A stretch of 64,000 nt of DNA from Yamagishiella unicocca (GCA_003116995.1 BDSL01000025.1:310001-374000); one strand, 5' to 3'; positions 21,542-35,270 are shown, counted from the stretch's first letter. Numbers and translations are program-made. Notes: generated by a model from the letters alone, not told the origin.

Positions 21542-23019
21542 AGGCGCCGTGCCCAAGCGCCTTCCGCCGGCTGGATAGATCGCTTCGGCGGTATGTGTCT
21601 CCCAGCCATTCGTGGCGTCGTCCACCGAGCAAGGGCATCCAATACGCATTAACAATGCATCACGGTGCATGGGCGCCGGGGGAGGAGCGTGTGTACGCAC
21701 ATACAGCGCGAGGTGGACATGACATGCATGTGCTCCGTCCACAGCCCTCGCACCTGCCATGGGTTGGTTTTCGTTGGTACCTTGCTTGTTTTGTGATCGC
21801 GAAAAAGCCCCTGGCACTGGCACTCCTGCCGACCCACGTGTGTCTATCACGTTCGTTATGACTCCTTACTCCTTTCCTTATCCCGTCGTCTATCCCCGCT
21901 AATGAAAGGCGGTCGTAATAAGATGCAGTTTTGCCGCCATATGTGTGAAGCCCCTGCCGTCGGTTACACAAATTGGTGTATGTGGATCACCGTACGTACG
22001 TCCCTGGGCGACATGCTCATGCGACCACCCACGACACACGACACGTTCAGCCTCTGGCGCCTGCTAATAAAGTAAGGCAGCAAACAGGTACATGTCGTAA
22101 ACCGTTAGCTGTTATTCCTCCACATCCTCGCTCCTAGCTTTGGCTGCCCCGCACGCGCCGCCGCAATAATCCAAACGGCGGCACAACCCTCGAGCTCTCA
22201 TCCACCGGATTTGACGCGATCTGGGCTTGGCTAACAAACGCAAATCACGCCCGCGCAGCATACTATCGAACTGCTGTACACAGCCATGCAGCTGCTTACC
22301 GCCCGATGGAATGCCCCCGCTGTCCACATGCTGGCGCAGACGGAGGCGCCGAAACCTAGCTTCCCCCCACCCACCCCACCCCCGAAAGCAGTGTCACAAG
22401 CCTGCCACCCCCCACACCTCATCCCAGACCCGCACGCGCTGCACGTACGAACACCGGCGACACCGCCTCTTACTCCCCCCCAGAAAGAATCGTCTCTCTG
22501 GTTTCCCCGATTCCGATTCAGGGAATGGTTGCCTCCTAGCTGCCCACCGCAATGCGCTTGCAACTGACGGGACGGGGCGGGAAAGCGCCCACGACCAGGA
22601 CCGAGCGACTCAGTGACCCATCCAGTCGCGACTGTCATGTCCGCCAGCCCTGCAGCCCATCAAAACACACACGGCTTCTGCCCCCTTTCCCCCGGGGGAT
22701 ACCCTGCTGCTCACCTCACCTATCCGTAACCGCCCCCACTACCCTAGGTCGCGCTCAGCACTCCACCTAAACCAATCAAACGTTTTCCTAAATCGTTTTC
22801 TAGTCAGTGCCGACCCACGGGCCTTCCTCACAAACACCTAAACCCTGTCTAACAGTCTGCACCTGCTGCTGTCGCTCCTGTCCGCCCGCTGATACCGCAG
22901 CACGCTCGTTGGGCCCCAACACGCCGCCAGCAAGCGAGCGGCCACACGACAAGCGAGCGGCCACACGACAAGCGAGCGGCCACACGACAAGCGAGCGGCC
23001 ACACAACACCCGTGTATCC
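21542..23019. other. Intergenic DNA 3' of the IF-2 gene
   Basis: No gene is recognised. Four tandem 19-bp units (AAGCGAGCGGCCACACGAC) lie at about 22931-23005. A degenerate copy of the intronic repeat family A (CCGACCCACGGGCCTTCCTC) lies at about 22808-22835. Confidence 0.45.
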
Positions 23020-23024
23020 TTACA
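23020..23024 (-). terminator. Candidate poly(A) signal TGTAA for IF-2
   Basis: TGTAA on the minus strand lies about 395 bp past the IF-2 stop. TGTAA is the known chlorophycean polyadenylation signal. The assignment is by position only. Confidence 0.4.
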
Positions 23025-23418
23025 CTGTAAATACCAACATAGAACAGTTGCTAGGTTCTTCTACATACTGAGGCCCACACGGCGCCTCCCCGCGGCCGGC
23101 TAGCAGCCCGGAGCGCAACCCTTACTTCCCCCTCCTCACGCCCTTGGGTTCAGCCGCCCACTTCATGGAGTCTACACCAGTACACCTAGTGGCTTCCGCG
23201 TCCAGAGATGCTCGCACAGCAGCAGCAGCACCTGAACTCGTAGTTGTGGACACTAAAACGACCTGTCTTACGAAGGCACCTAGCCATGCTTGGATTGCTG
23301 CCCACTCTCGCCAGCCACAGCTCGCTCCCCAACCCCCAGACTCCACTCCCAGGCCCAGGCTTCCTACGCTCATCCCGAAGCTCGCAGCACCGCCACACCG
23401 GCACACGCCGACGCCGCC

Positions 23419-26400
23419 TTATTGCTTGGCGCCAGCCCCCGTTGCCGCCCCTGCCGCCGCGGCCGCCGCCCCTCGACGCAGGCACACCAACCTGTCCCCT
23501 TGCTCGAAGCCGCTGAACTGCCCGCCGCCCAGCACCACGCCGCACTCCAGCCCTGCAGCCACCGCCTGCACCGCCGCGCGGTGCTGGCGCAGGCTGGTGC
23601 AGGGGCCCTCCCACACCACCCGCCCGCCCCGCACCACGCGCCACACGTCGTCCCGGCCCGCCGCCACCTCGCCGGACAGCACGCGGACGCCTGCAGGGAG
23701 GGAGCCCAGGGGGCAGGCGGGGGCACGTGCGACGAGGGGAAACCAGTGGCGTCGCAGGTTTCGTGGATTAGGGAGGCAGGCGGCGGCGCGGGGGGCGGGG
23801 CTTGCTGGCCGTGGATATTTGGGTGGAGGGCGCGTGCGTGTGCGTGCATGTGTTACCTCCAGCCCGCACCCAAACGGTAGCCCCGGGCACATGGAGGCCG
23901 CAACATCTGATTTACCCGGTATTCGCGCTTCGTTTGCATACTTGCCCCCAGCGCCCAGCCCTCAACACCCAGCCCCCAGCGCCCAGCCCCACCTGCGATG
24001 CGGCCGTCCTTGACCAGCTTGGACGACGTGAGCGGGAACATGGCCAGGACCTCCGCTTCGCCCACCTCCGCCAGCGCCGTTGCCGCGCCGTCTGCTGCCG
24101 CCGCCGCCGCGCCCTCCGCCGCCGCCCGCTCCACCTCCCCCCGAATGGCGTCCATCAGGTGGTACACCACCGAGTGGGATAGCAGCCGCACGCCCCCGCT
24201 CTGAGCGGCGCGCAGAGGCTGGTCCACCTGCGGGGCCCAGGGGGGTTATGCACGATCACCAAGTATGCAAATTCGTCATCGCGGTTGCGCTCACGGTTGC
24301 GGTTGAGATTCCGGTTGCTATTTCGGTTGCGGTTGCTCCAATACGACCGCAAGGACCGGGTTGCCCGATGCGAAGGTCAACACCACAGCCCACCCCGGCT
24401 GCTTCGTGTCATAAGACCTGGGTCCGCCATCTTAGACCCCGCAACCAAACCCTGCAATCCTAAAACCCTAACCCCCGCGTGAACCCACCTTGGGCCCCAG
24501 CGGGGCGTTGAAGAGCACCAGGTGAGCCCCCGCCGCCACCGCCAAGTTGACGTCGGAGGGGGACAGCGCACCCACGCCCGCGTGTACGACTTTGATCGCC
24601 ACATAGCCGCCGCCAGCGCTGCCCGCGTCGCCGCCAGCCGCCGCCGCCGCCGCCGCCAGCTGCTGCTGCTCCGCCGCCAAGCTATCCACCATGGCTAGCA
24701 CGGCCTCCATAGAGCCCTGCACGTGTGCGGGGGTGGGTCGAACGGAGAAATCAGTACGACGTGTGTACGGCCCTTGTGCGCGACGACTAACCGAAAACCG
24801 ACTGAGGGAGGCCAACCCGGCGTCGTCGTCACACGTTCCAACGAAGCCCCGAGCGGGTCTGCAAGAACACCACAGCAGCGCCCGGATGCAATGCATCCGC
24901 CGCCCGGCTCCTCCCCGCCGCAGCCCCCCACCCCCCCCCACACACACCTGCACGTCGGCCTTCACGACGAAGTTCAGTTGAGCCACAGGGGCCGCCAGCG
25001 GAGCGGCCTCACCACCAGCCTCGGCAGTAGCACCGGCCCTGGCGGTTGCAGTCGCCTCGTCCTGCTGCTGCTGCTGCTGCTGCTGCGCCGCCGCCGTGTC
25101 CGTCCCGGGGTCTGCTGCTGCTGCCTGGTCCCCGCCCGCGGCTGCTGCCGCCGCTCGCAGCTCCTCCGCCCGGTCCCGCAGCTGCTCGGCGGTGCGCCGC
25201 TTGCGCTCGCTGAGCCGCTGCATCGCTTCGGCCTTCACAGCGCGGCGCCTGAGGGCGGGGATGGTGGGCAAGTGGAAGGCGTTTCGGTTGGGACAGCCTG
25301 AGCTGGCAATGGGGTGGTCTGGGCTGACGGTAGGGATGTCCAGGAGCATGAGGCATGTGGGGGCTCCGCTGGCACGAATCGATAGTACGTCCTCACGAGG
25401 CTGAGACACGACACCCGCTCTCGCCCCATGCTCCTCCCCTACCCTTACCGACCAGCAGCCCCCGCCGCGCGGGGAGGGCCAAATCATCCGACGTCCCGAC
25501 ACGCACCCCCCGCCTCCTCCCCAACTACCTTTCCTGTCTTGATGAGTCACACTGCCTACACCGCCGCTGCCGCCATCCTGCAAACCCCCTACCTCCTCCT
25601 TCCCCGCGCGGACCTACGGGTCTCCTCTACACTCCCCCCCCAGCTGCCCCACCTGTTGTACTCCTCCGCCAGGTGCTGCACCTCCCGCTGCCTCTGCGCG
25701 TGAAGCGCCGCCGCCAGCTGCAGCCGCCGGAACTCCTCCGCCCGCAGCCTCCGCGCCTCCGCCAGCAGCCGAGCGCGCTGCTCATTGGGCACCACCAGCA
25801 GCTGGTCGCCAGCTTGAGGCAGGCCCTCCAGACCAGAAACCTGGGGGAGGGAAAACGAGGGACGCAATGGGAGCGCGCGCGGCGGGGTTTGGCGGAGGGG
25901 GGGGCCGTTTGGCGCTAGGAAACGTGGGCGATAAGCTTGCGGCGCGGTTAGGGGATGATGGCGCTTGATCTCTTCGGATGTACGGCGGGTGCCGTACGTC
26001 GTACGCGCGGCGTTGGGTAAGCAACGAGGATGAGGAGGGAGGAAACGCAGGGTATGTCCCACACACACATCTCATCAGGCCCCAGCCCCCCTCCCTCCAC
26101 CCGTCTGGTCTAAACGGGTTAAACGGTTTTACTTCCGTACAGGGGTTTTCCTTGGCCCCCCCCTCCACCCCAACCTACCAGCGCGTACTGCCCCGGCAGC
26201 ACCCCCGGATGCCCCCCGGCTCCTCCGCCTCCAAACGCGCCTCCTCCGGTCCCCGCATCGGTCCGCAGCGCCCGCACCCGCCCGAACTCGGTGCCCACCA
26301 CGATCGGGTCGCCGACCTGCCCGGCAGGGGGGTGGCATGAAAACCGTTGACGCGACAGGGGCAAGGGGGAGGGGAGGAAGCAGCGAGGGGCTGGGTATGA

Positions 26401-29400
26401 AATGTAATGCGGACGGCGTAGGGTTTCGGAGCACCGTCAGGTGGGACGCAGCAGCAGCTCACGGGGTTGCAGGGAAAACTCGCTGGACGACGCAGGGGCG
26501 AAGGCTACGGCGGGACAGTGCAGGGCGCCCATGCACCCTCCGGAGCGGCATCACCCGGGGCACCAGCCTAGGTTTTCCTCTTCCTCTCCCCCCCCATTCC
26601 AAATTCTCAACCATGCACCCCGATATGGGCTCTCGAAACGTGTCCTGAACCGCTCGGACGGCCTGTTTGAGTTCTTCTAGACACAGCAGCCAGAGGCGAC
26701 ACTCGATCTACGATTTTGCATGCCCAAACCAACTTCTCCAGCACGTAGTTCCTAACGATTGAACCAAACGTTTCCTACTCGGTTGTACCTCTAAGTGCCG
26801 ACCTAGCGGGCTTCACCTCATGGGGCTGACCCCGCCAGCGCTGGCATACACTCCCCTCCTCCCGCACCCCTCCCGCACCCCTCCCCCTTCGGGATATGGG
26901 TTTCCTCTCTATCGTTGCTTCAATGCGGCAGTCGCCCTCGGGAGGAGCATGTAGGACTGACAAGCGAACCCCGGCCCCCGCTCTAACCCCCCCACACACA
27001 CACAAACACACAAACACACAAACACACGCGCACTCCGCCGTCCTCCCCCCCTCCGCACCCGGAGCGTGCCCCTCTTGATGATGACAGTGGCCACCGGCCC
27101 CAGCCCCCGCTCCATGCGCGCCTCGATGACGGAGCCACTGGCGGGACCCTCGCGCGGGGCCCGCAGCTCCATCAGCTCGGCCTGGGGTGAGGGGGCGGGG
27201 GGGGGGTCCAGGGAGGGCGAGGTTCGGACGCCAGCGAGGAGTAGAGCGGGTGGCAAGGCAAAAGACGGAGATGAGGGCGGAAAGGAAGCGCGGTGTGAAG
27301 CGACGTCACTCACTGGCTTCCTCACCTTCCCCACCCCCCGCGCGATATCCCCTCATAACACCCCGAGGTCCTTGTTGCTGCTTTGTCGGAACCTTATCTT
27401 CTACCTGTACGCCCGTGATGGCCTTGCTTGGAAGTAGGCGAAGTAACGCCCCCTTCCTGAGTGTGTTTTTCCCCCTTCAATCCCCCCGGTGCACCTCTCC
27501 GCCACCACTGCGGGCCCCCACTTCCATGCGGTGGCCTGTCAAACAGACGACCACCACACTCGTCAAATACTACCTAGCCTGTCCGACGTCTTGCTGCGTA
27601 CGGCCGATTCGCGTTTCCCCGCTCTCCGCACCCCCCCTCGTCCCACCTGCAGCAGCAGCGCCTCCTCCAGCTCCCGCAACCCCTCCCGGGTGGAGGCCGA
27701 CGTGTGGACCACCTGCGGCGGCAGCGGCAGCAGCGGCAGTGGCGACGTTAGCAGTGATGGCAGTAGCAGGTGGGGCAGTGGCAGGAGTCAGCCATGGCGG
27801 CAGGTGATGCGTCAATTATAGCTCACAGGGCACAGAAGGCCAACCATGCGCTGCAGCCGTAACTGACGCCGGCACCGCACAACTGCTGCCGTGTAATCCG
27901 GCGGCTCCGGCACGTCGCGGTCCTAGCCCTGCCTCTGACAACACCTGCTGGGTACGCCACCCTACTCGACATAGCATCGCCAGCTGCCTGATAAGGCCCC
28001 GGGATCTGAAGCAGCAGGGGCGGGGCCCCCACTCCCATGTTCTCAAAATCGATTTCCGAGTCCGTGCTGAACCACGGGCTTTCCTAACAAACTCCCCTCT
28101 CCCCCCCCCGGAATCCACCGCTCATCCCCCACCTGCACACCCCCTCCAAAGTCCTCCAGATCCAAGCCCTCCGCCGCCAGCTGGGCCTTGACGAAGTCGG
28201 GGCGGGCCTGGAGGAAGGTGCCAAGATGGGGATTGGATTAGAGTTCTGGGTGGGCGACCATGACCGGTAGGACTAAGGGAGGGAGCTCCTGGGGGCTCAA
28301 ACCTCTGTCCGCGCAGCCGGCGACAGAGCAAGCCATGCCGTCCCCCTGTCTCTTGTCGCTCCCCTCTCTCCCCTCGTTCCAAACCCAGCTCCCCCCTTGC
28401 CCCGCCTCCCTCATATCCCCCTCCCCCGACTCTGCTCCCTACCGTCGGCTTGTCGCATTTGGTGAGCGCCACCACCACCGGGCAGCCGGCGGACCTGGCG
28501 TGCGCGAGCGCCTCGCGGGTCTGCGGCTTCACCCCCTCGTCCGCCGCCACCACCAGCACCGCCACGTCCGTCACGGCGGCGCCACGAGCTCGCATGGCTG
28601 AGAAGGCCTCGTGGCCCGGGGTGTCGACGAAGGTGATGGCGGAGGGGCCCGCGGGGGAGGAGGAGGAGTACGACTGCGGGTTGCAGGGGTTGGGCGGTGG
28701 GGGGGTTGGGCGGTGGGTTCGAGGAAGACCCTTGGATGCCCGAAAAAACCCGTTTAGGACAGACGTTTTGAGATGCATTCTGGAGAACTGGGTTGGGGAT
28801 ACTAAAGCCGAAGGTTGGGGGGGGAGCGAGAGGACGGGGATGGACGCGGGGTAAGGACGGGTTTGGGCGTGTTCGGTGCGGCTAGGCTGGTAGATGAACG
28901 GTGAAGGCTGTGTTGTTAACAGGACGGGATGTGGACCCAGTGGGAGGCCTGGGTGTTGGATGAGCGGTAGGGGGAGCGGGTGGCTGGCGGGGAGCGAAGG
29001 CTGCAGCTAGCACTGGGAAAAGGGGGCAGCTGCAAACCTGCTGCAGCGCCCGCCCACCCGCCTGCCCCGCCTGCCCCCGCGGCGCGGCCCCCCACCTCCG
29101 TCAGTGTCGCCGCCAGTGTGACCTCGAATGCTCCGATGTGTTGCGTGATGCCCCCCGCCTCCCCCGCCGCCACGTTAGTGGAGCGCAGCGCGTCCAGCAG
29201 ACTGGTCTTGCCGTGATCCACGTGGCCCAGGATGGTGACCACGGGCTGCCGGGGCTCCAGGGAGGCAGCGGAGGAGCCTGGCGGGGCGCCGGCGAGGGCG
29301 AGGGTGAGGGGTGGGGGTGAGGGGTGGGGTGACGGGTGGGGGCGGGGGTGGGGGTTTCGAGGAAGACCCGTGGGGGTGGGGTTACAGGGAAGAACCGGTG

Positions 29401-32400
29401 GGGGGTTGGGGGCAGCGGAGCCTGGTGTGGAAGGGAGGGTATGAGAGGTAACCCGTGGGTCAGCACTGAATGGAAAAAACGAGTAGGAGACGTTGGGTAG
29501 ATTCGGCGGGGGGCGGAGGGTCAGGGAGGGAGCCGAGGCGCGGGATGATGGTCGGAATGCCACGAATGTACGACATGTACGACAACGACACCGCAGACGA
29601 CCCGGAGCGACGTGTTCTTGCGTGGATCGGTGGGTGCGTGGATCGGTGGGTGCGTGGATCGGTGGGTGCGTGGATCGGTGGGTGCGTGGATCGGTGGGTG
29701 CGTGGATCGGTGGGTGCGTGGATCGGTGGGTGCGTGGATCGGTGGGTGCGTGGATCGGTGGGTGCGTGGATCGGTGGGTGCGTGGATCGGTGGGTGCGTG
29801 GATCGGTGGGTGCGTGGATCGGTGGGTGCGTGGATCGGTGGGTGCGTGGATCGGTGGGTGCGTGGATCGGTGGGTGCGTGGATCGGTGGGTGCGTGGATC
29901 GGTGGGTGCGTGGATCGGTGGGTGCGTGGATCGGTGGGTGCGTGGATCGGTGGGTGCGTGGATCGGTGGGTGCGTGGATCGGTGGGTGCGTGGATCGGTG
30001 GGTGCGTGGATCGGTGGGTGCGTGGATCGGTGGGTGCGTGGATCGGTGGGTGCGTGGATCGGTGGGTGCGTGGATCGGTGGGTGCGTGGATCGGTGGGTG
30101 CGTGGATCGGTGGGTGCGTGGATCGGTGGGTGCGTGGATCGGTGGGTGCGTGGATCGGTGGGTGCGTGGATCGGTGGGTGCGTGGATCGGTGGGTGCGTG
30201 GATCGGTGGGTGCGTGGATCGGTGGGTGCGTGGATCGGTGGGTGCGTGGATCGGTGGGTGCGTGGATCGGTGGGTGCGTGGATCGGTGGGTGCGTGGATC
30301 GGTGGGTGCGTGGATCGGTGGGTGCGTGGATCGGTGGGTGCGTGGATCGGTGGGTGCGTGGGTGACGGACCGCCGAGCGCCCGCTTCCATTTGCCCCCTT
30401 GTCTCCGCCTTCCCAAATCCGGTCGTCCCCCCCCCTCACCTCCCAACACCGGCCATCCCCCCCTCACCTCCCCTCTCCGGCGGCCGCACGATGCCGATGC
30501 GGCCGAACTCCAGCGCCGCCAGCTCCGCGCTCTCCGGCGCCACCTCCTCCCGGTCCGACCGCACCTGCTCGCCCAGCTGGTCTCGCAGGAAGGCCTCCAG
30601 GCGGGCGGGGGGGACAGCAAGCAGGGCGGCCAGGCCGCGGACGGTGATGCCGTCCGGAATGAGGATCTGGCGGGGCGCGAGGGGGGGGTTGCGATTAGGG
30701 GAGGGGGAACGGGTAGTGAGGTGGGAGGGGGAGGACGAGGAGGGGTTCGCAGGAACGGGTGCCGCTCCCTCTCGATAGCCAGCCCCGATCGCTCCTTCTC
30801 GAATCACCGCCCCCTCCACCCCTCCCCCGAAGACCAACACCCTTTGGCTCCACATTAACCAGACACACATCCGCATCCGAAGCCACCCGGGCCCCCCTCG
30901 ACGCGCCTTGTACATATGGCGTTGCTGGTCTTCCAACCAGCGACCACCCGCCCCCCCGCGCACCAACCCCCCTCCATCGCAATACAGGCGACACGACCCA
31001 CCTGCTGCGACTCCCCGAACAACGACCGCCGCCCGGACGTGGCGGGAGCGTCGCCGTCGTCCAGCGGTGCCGCCGTCTCGTCCGTGTACGAGTCCACCGC
31101 CGCCGCCGCCGCGGCGGAGGTGGCCGCCGCGGCGCCGTCAGCCGCCCGGACGGCAGCTCCCGGCGCGGCGGCTCCGGAACCAACCGCGAAGAGCGTCGCC
31201 ATCTGCTTGGCCCAGTCGTCGTCTGTGGTCGACGCCGGGGCGCCTGCAGCCGTGATTCGCCCCGGGCGGGGGTTCCACGAGGAAAGCGAATTGTTGCGTT
31301 TGCGGCGAAGGGCAGGAGGCGGCGCCGCCGCCAACTCAGCTGCCAATTCCCGCCGCTACACCACACCACCCCACGACACGCGCCCCTACACCACACCACG
31401 AGAAGCGCAGCGCGCCATGAAGCCGGGTAGCCGGGTAGTCCCCAGACATGTCCGGTAGGCCTCGGTAGGCCCCCCCATAAACACTGCCCGAGCCCCACCC
31501 CCCTGCGGGCGACTCCCCTCCCGCCCGGACCACCGACCCGCGGGTCCGGCAACCCCCCGACCCACCCACCGGCCCAAACGTCTGTTCCTAAACGGTCTTT
31601 TCTGGCACCCACGGGTCTTCCTCGAAACCCACCGGCCCACCCACCATGCCGCCGCCAGCGGAAGGCATTGCCTTGGCTCCCAGCGGCTCCCCCGACCTGC
31701 TGCTGCTGCTGCTCCTGCTGCCGCTGCTGCTGCTGGCTGCCACCCTCCCTGTAGCCAGGACCCGCCTGGCTCATTGGGTGGTGCGGTGGCACCAGGAAGG
31801 CCGAGGCCGGCCCCAGGGTCGGCTCCGGAACCCCGAACACCTGGCCGCTTGACGGCAGCTGCGATAGCAGCAGCCGCAGCCCCTCCTCCGAGTCAACCGG
31901 CGCGGGCGGCGCCGCGGCGGGTGTGACTGGGGCGGCGGCGGCTGCCGCCGCCGCCGCCGCCGCGGCGGCCGCGCGTGCCGCCGCGTCCTGTTGCCTTCGC
32001 TCCAGGGCGGTTCTGACGACGGCGAACTTGCCCGCGGCGTCCAGGGCCTCCCGGCTCCGGATGAGGTCCAGAAGGCTCCGAGGACCCCCTGCAGCCGCCG
32101 CAGCCGCTGAGAACTGCTGCAACTGAGGGTGTTGGTCAGCGGCCGCGGCGGCGTCGGTCGCGGCCGGAGCCAGGGACGGAGGCGGTGCCGCCGCCTCCAG
32201 CTCCCACGCCGCCGCCGATGGCGGCCGCAGTTCGGCGGCGGGAAGAAGCGGCTGAGCCGCCATGGCCGCGTCCGCCTCCGCCAGCTGCAACGACCCCGGC
32301 GCCCGCACCGCCTCCACCTCCTCCGTCGCGAATCGTACGGACGCCGCCGGCGCCGCCGCCGCCTCCCCCTCGCCGCGGACCCCCTTGCTCGTCCTCAACG

Positions 32401-35270
32401 ACGCTACCAGGTCGTCGTACAGCGCGTCCGGCTGCAGCTGCGGCCGAGGACTGGCGGCGGGAGCCGCCGCCGGCGGCGTCGGCGGCGCCGCCGGCGCTGC
32501 CTCCGCGCGTGGGGGGTCCACGGCGGCCGGCTGGGGGCCGGCCCAGGCGCCCCACATGTCCCTCAGCCCCTGCCGCAGCGAGCTGAAGCTGATGCTGGAG
32601 AGGGCGACTCGCAGGTAGCCCAGGGCGCCGGCGCGCCGCCTGCTTTCCGCCGCCTGCATCGTAAAGCACAGAGCAGTGTGGCACGGTGTGGTCAGACCCG
32701 CTGGGTGGCCCGCTTGCTGGTGCGGGCGGGGGCTTCCGCCCGGGGAACGCATCCCACCCGCCACGTCCATGACCCCCAAAGCTGACAGCTTTGGATAGCC
32801 CGACATCGACACGGGGAGATGTAACGGAAAGGAAACTAACCTAACCCAACCATCTTGGTCCAAACCGCGCGCACTGACGGCCCCCAGAACGAGGCGACGA
32901 GACGCCTCATACACCCACACCGCGAGCCCCCCCCCCTTGCTCTCCCACCTGCAACCCCGCATCCCGGTCGCCAAGGTACGGCTCATCATCCGGCGGCGCA
33001 TGCGTGAGGAAGTCGTCGCAGTAGCGCGGCCCCGCGGCTCCGGAAGCAGCAGTAGCACGCGCGCCTGGCTCGGCCAGCTCGCTCCCGAAACCAGCGACGC
33101 TGCGCTGCGCTGTCGCCACGGCAGTAGCAGCAGCCGCGTCGGCAAGGGCCTCTGCGGGCGAGGGCGACGGCACCTCGTCCAGGTAGGCCAACCGCGCCGC
33201 AGAGGTGGAAGCAACGGCGGCGGCCGAGGTGGGGGTGGTGGTGTCCGCAGTGGTGGTGGCTGCTGCTGCTGCTGCCGCTGAAGCCTCCCGAGCAGGGGCC
33301 CCCTCCGCAGCCGCTGCGGAGGGCTGGGACGGCGCCATCTGCCGCTGCCCTCTCCCGACCGCACCATCCCCGCTGGCCGCAGCATCCTGCGCATACACCT
33401 CCTGCTGCTGGCGGTCGTGGTGCTGCGCGACCAGATAAGCCTCCTGCTGCCGCTGCACCCGCCGCCGCAGCTCCGCCGCGCTCTGCCTGAACTTCGGCTC
33501 CAGCTGCGCAGCCACCGGCGCGTCTTCGGCGCCGTAGGCGGCAGGCGCCACCGGCGTGTGCGGCCGCGCCAGCCGCTGCAGCGCCAGCCCGCTCAGCGCG
33601 ACGGCTGCGCCGGCGCCGGCACCGTCGCCGGCGCCAGCGCCGCTGTGGCTGCGCCGGGCCGCCGCTGAGACTGCCGCCCTGGCCGCACTCCCGCGCACTG
33701 CCGCCACACTGGCCTCCGCATCCGCAGCCTCCCGCGCCATCACATCCTCCGCGGCGGCGGGTGACTTGCGCTCAAGCACCCCGCCCGCGCCGACAGGCCC
33801 CCCGCCCGCGCGCGCGCCCGCGCCCGCTACAGGAGTAGCCCCCACCGCCACCGGCGCCAGCCGCCTTCGGCTGCTGACCGGCGCGAAGCCACCCCGGTCT
33901 TGCTCGGCGACGGGCTGCTCCCTCCCTCCTCCTCCTCCTCCTCCTCGCGGGGGCTCCCACGCCGGCGCAGCCCCCTGAGCTGCGTGCAGCCGCAGCCGAG
34001 AGGCCTGCTGTACGGCAAGCGCCTGCTGGACCACGCGGGACAGCGCGTGGGCGCGGGCGGTGTCAATCGGCACTGTGGTGGAGCTGCTGCGGCGGGGGGG
34101 CACGGCGGCGACGTCGCGCAGCGGCGCAGCGGACAGATCCCCCGCCGCCGCCGCCGCCGCCGCCGCCGGCTCGCCGCCACCACCGGCCGTGAGCTCCGAC
34201 GGCAGGGCGTCGGCAGTGTCGTACACGCTGTGCAGGCGAGGCAGCGCCTGGTCGCGCAGGCCGGCGGATGAGTCCGGCTGGTGGCCGGGGTCCAGGGAGG
34301 GGCCCCATGCCTCCTCCCCGCCTGCGCCCTCCGCCCCCGCGGACAAGGACGCGCCGGCCGCTGCTGTGCTGGGCAAGGGCGCGTCGCCGAACAAGGCCGC
34401 GAGCCGCTCGGCCTCGTGCGCGGCGAGGCCGTCGCCTTGCTGCTCGAGCTGCTGCCAACCACCGGCGCCGCCACCAGCAGCAGCGGCGGTACCGCTGCCG
34501 CCGCCGCCGCCGCTGCTGCTACTGCTGCTGCTGCTTCTGTTGTTGCTGCTGCTGCCACCGGTGCTCAGAGACTGCGCCGCGCTGCTGCTAGCGGAGCTGC
34601 CACCACAAAGGTACAGGTAGCCCTGGGGGCGCGCCTCCGGGGGGTCGCGGTGCGGCTCGGAGTAGGCGGCGGAAGCTACGGCCGCCCGGCCCGCGGGAAC
34701 GGATTGAGGTGCCCCCGACCGGAGCTCCTCCGGCAGTAACCCCTGGTGGCGCCCGACGGGCCCTGGCGAATGGGATCGGCCGGAGGCCGTGGGGGACGTT
34801 GCGGGCGGGTCCCTGGCCCCGCCACTGGCGGTGTGGACCTGACGAAGAACCCCGGGCGCGCCGGCAGGGCCGCCGATGGACGCCCCAGATGCGCTGGCTG
34901 TAGGACGCGTCCATGGGATCTGGGCGGTGCCGCTCGGCCGCAAGCCGATGTGTGGCGCCGCGAGCGGCCTCACGTTGGCTGCAGCGTCGGCAGCGGCCCT
35001 GAGCGCCAGCGATGAGGTTCCATGGATGTTTCCGGATGGTTCGAAAGGGTTACAGCGAGCGCCCTGCCGGCTGCGTTGCGTTTCTGACCCGTCGGCGGCA
35101 CGCAGCAGTTCCGGTGATGCGTCGCCTTCGGTCGTGCCAGCTGTGCCACGCACCGCTAGGACATCAGCTACTGCAGAAGCCTGACCCCGTAAACCACCTG
35201 GGCAGCCACGGGGTAGCAGCGCCCCCCTCATATGTGTCTTGATTGTGTCGGGTGAACCAAAGAATGGCAA
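23419..35270 (-). CDS. MTIF2: Mitochondrial translation initiation factor IF-2
   Basis: This GTPase would bring initiator tRNA to the organelle small ribosomal subunit. Fifteen exons: 35270-32949, 32653-31645, 31339-31002, 30666-30468, 29277-29096, 28673-28443, 28207-28133, 27712-27647, 27181-27059, 26316-26179, 25840-25653, 25248-24948, 24716-24489, 24227-23993, 23690-23419. All join in frame, giving about 1,968 residues. The N-terminal ~1,220 are low complexity (Ala, Gln, Ser). An IF2_N-like domain ([16 protein letters not shown]) is followed by the G domain: GHVDHGKT (~1307), [24 protein letters not shown]. Domain II has [14 protein letters not shown], domain [16 protein letters not shown], domain IV GLECGV..FEQGD. 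TKCDKP, the [12 protein letters not shown] segment and [11 protein letters not shown] point to plant-type mitochondrial IF-2 rather than chloroplast IF-2. It is about twice the usual length. The start (first ATG) is uncertain, and a long Gln/Ala insert splits domains II and III. Confidence 0.88.
28727..28803 (-). repeat. Intronic repeat family A, copy in IF-2 intron 5
   Basis: Reverse complement of the 62982-63064 copy, so it is in sense with the minus-strand IF-2 gene and lies near that intron's 3' splice site (28674). Confidence 0.8.
29621..30356. repeat. Perfect 16-bp minisatellite, 46 copies, in an IF-2 intron
   Basis: CGTGGATCGGTGGGTG is repeated 46 times without visible variation (736 bp), plus a partial unit. 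It lies inside the intron between the IF2_N exon (ends 30468) and the G1 exon (starts 29277). The unit has no stop codon in any frame on either strand, which creates large spurious reading frames ([16 protein letters not shown] on plus, [16 protein letters not shown] on minus). Confidence 0.97.

Noticed and set aside
24455..24478. Interstitial telomere
   Set aside because: CCTAAAACCCTAAC here and similar motifs at 46307 and 56518 are single copies, not arrays.
28916..30858. Large open frames of 290-507 codons on both strands over the 16-bp array
   Set aside because: They exist only because the repeat unit lacks stop codons. The region is an IF-2 intron bounded by good splice sites.
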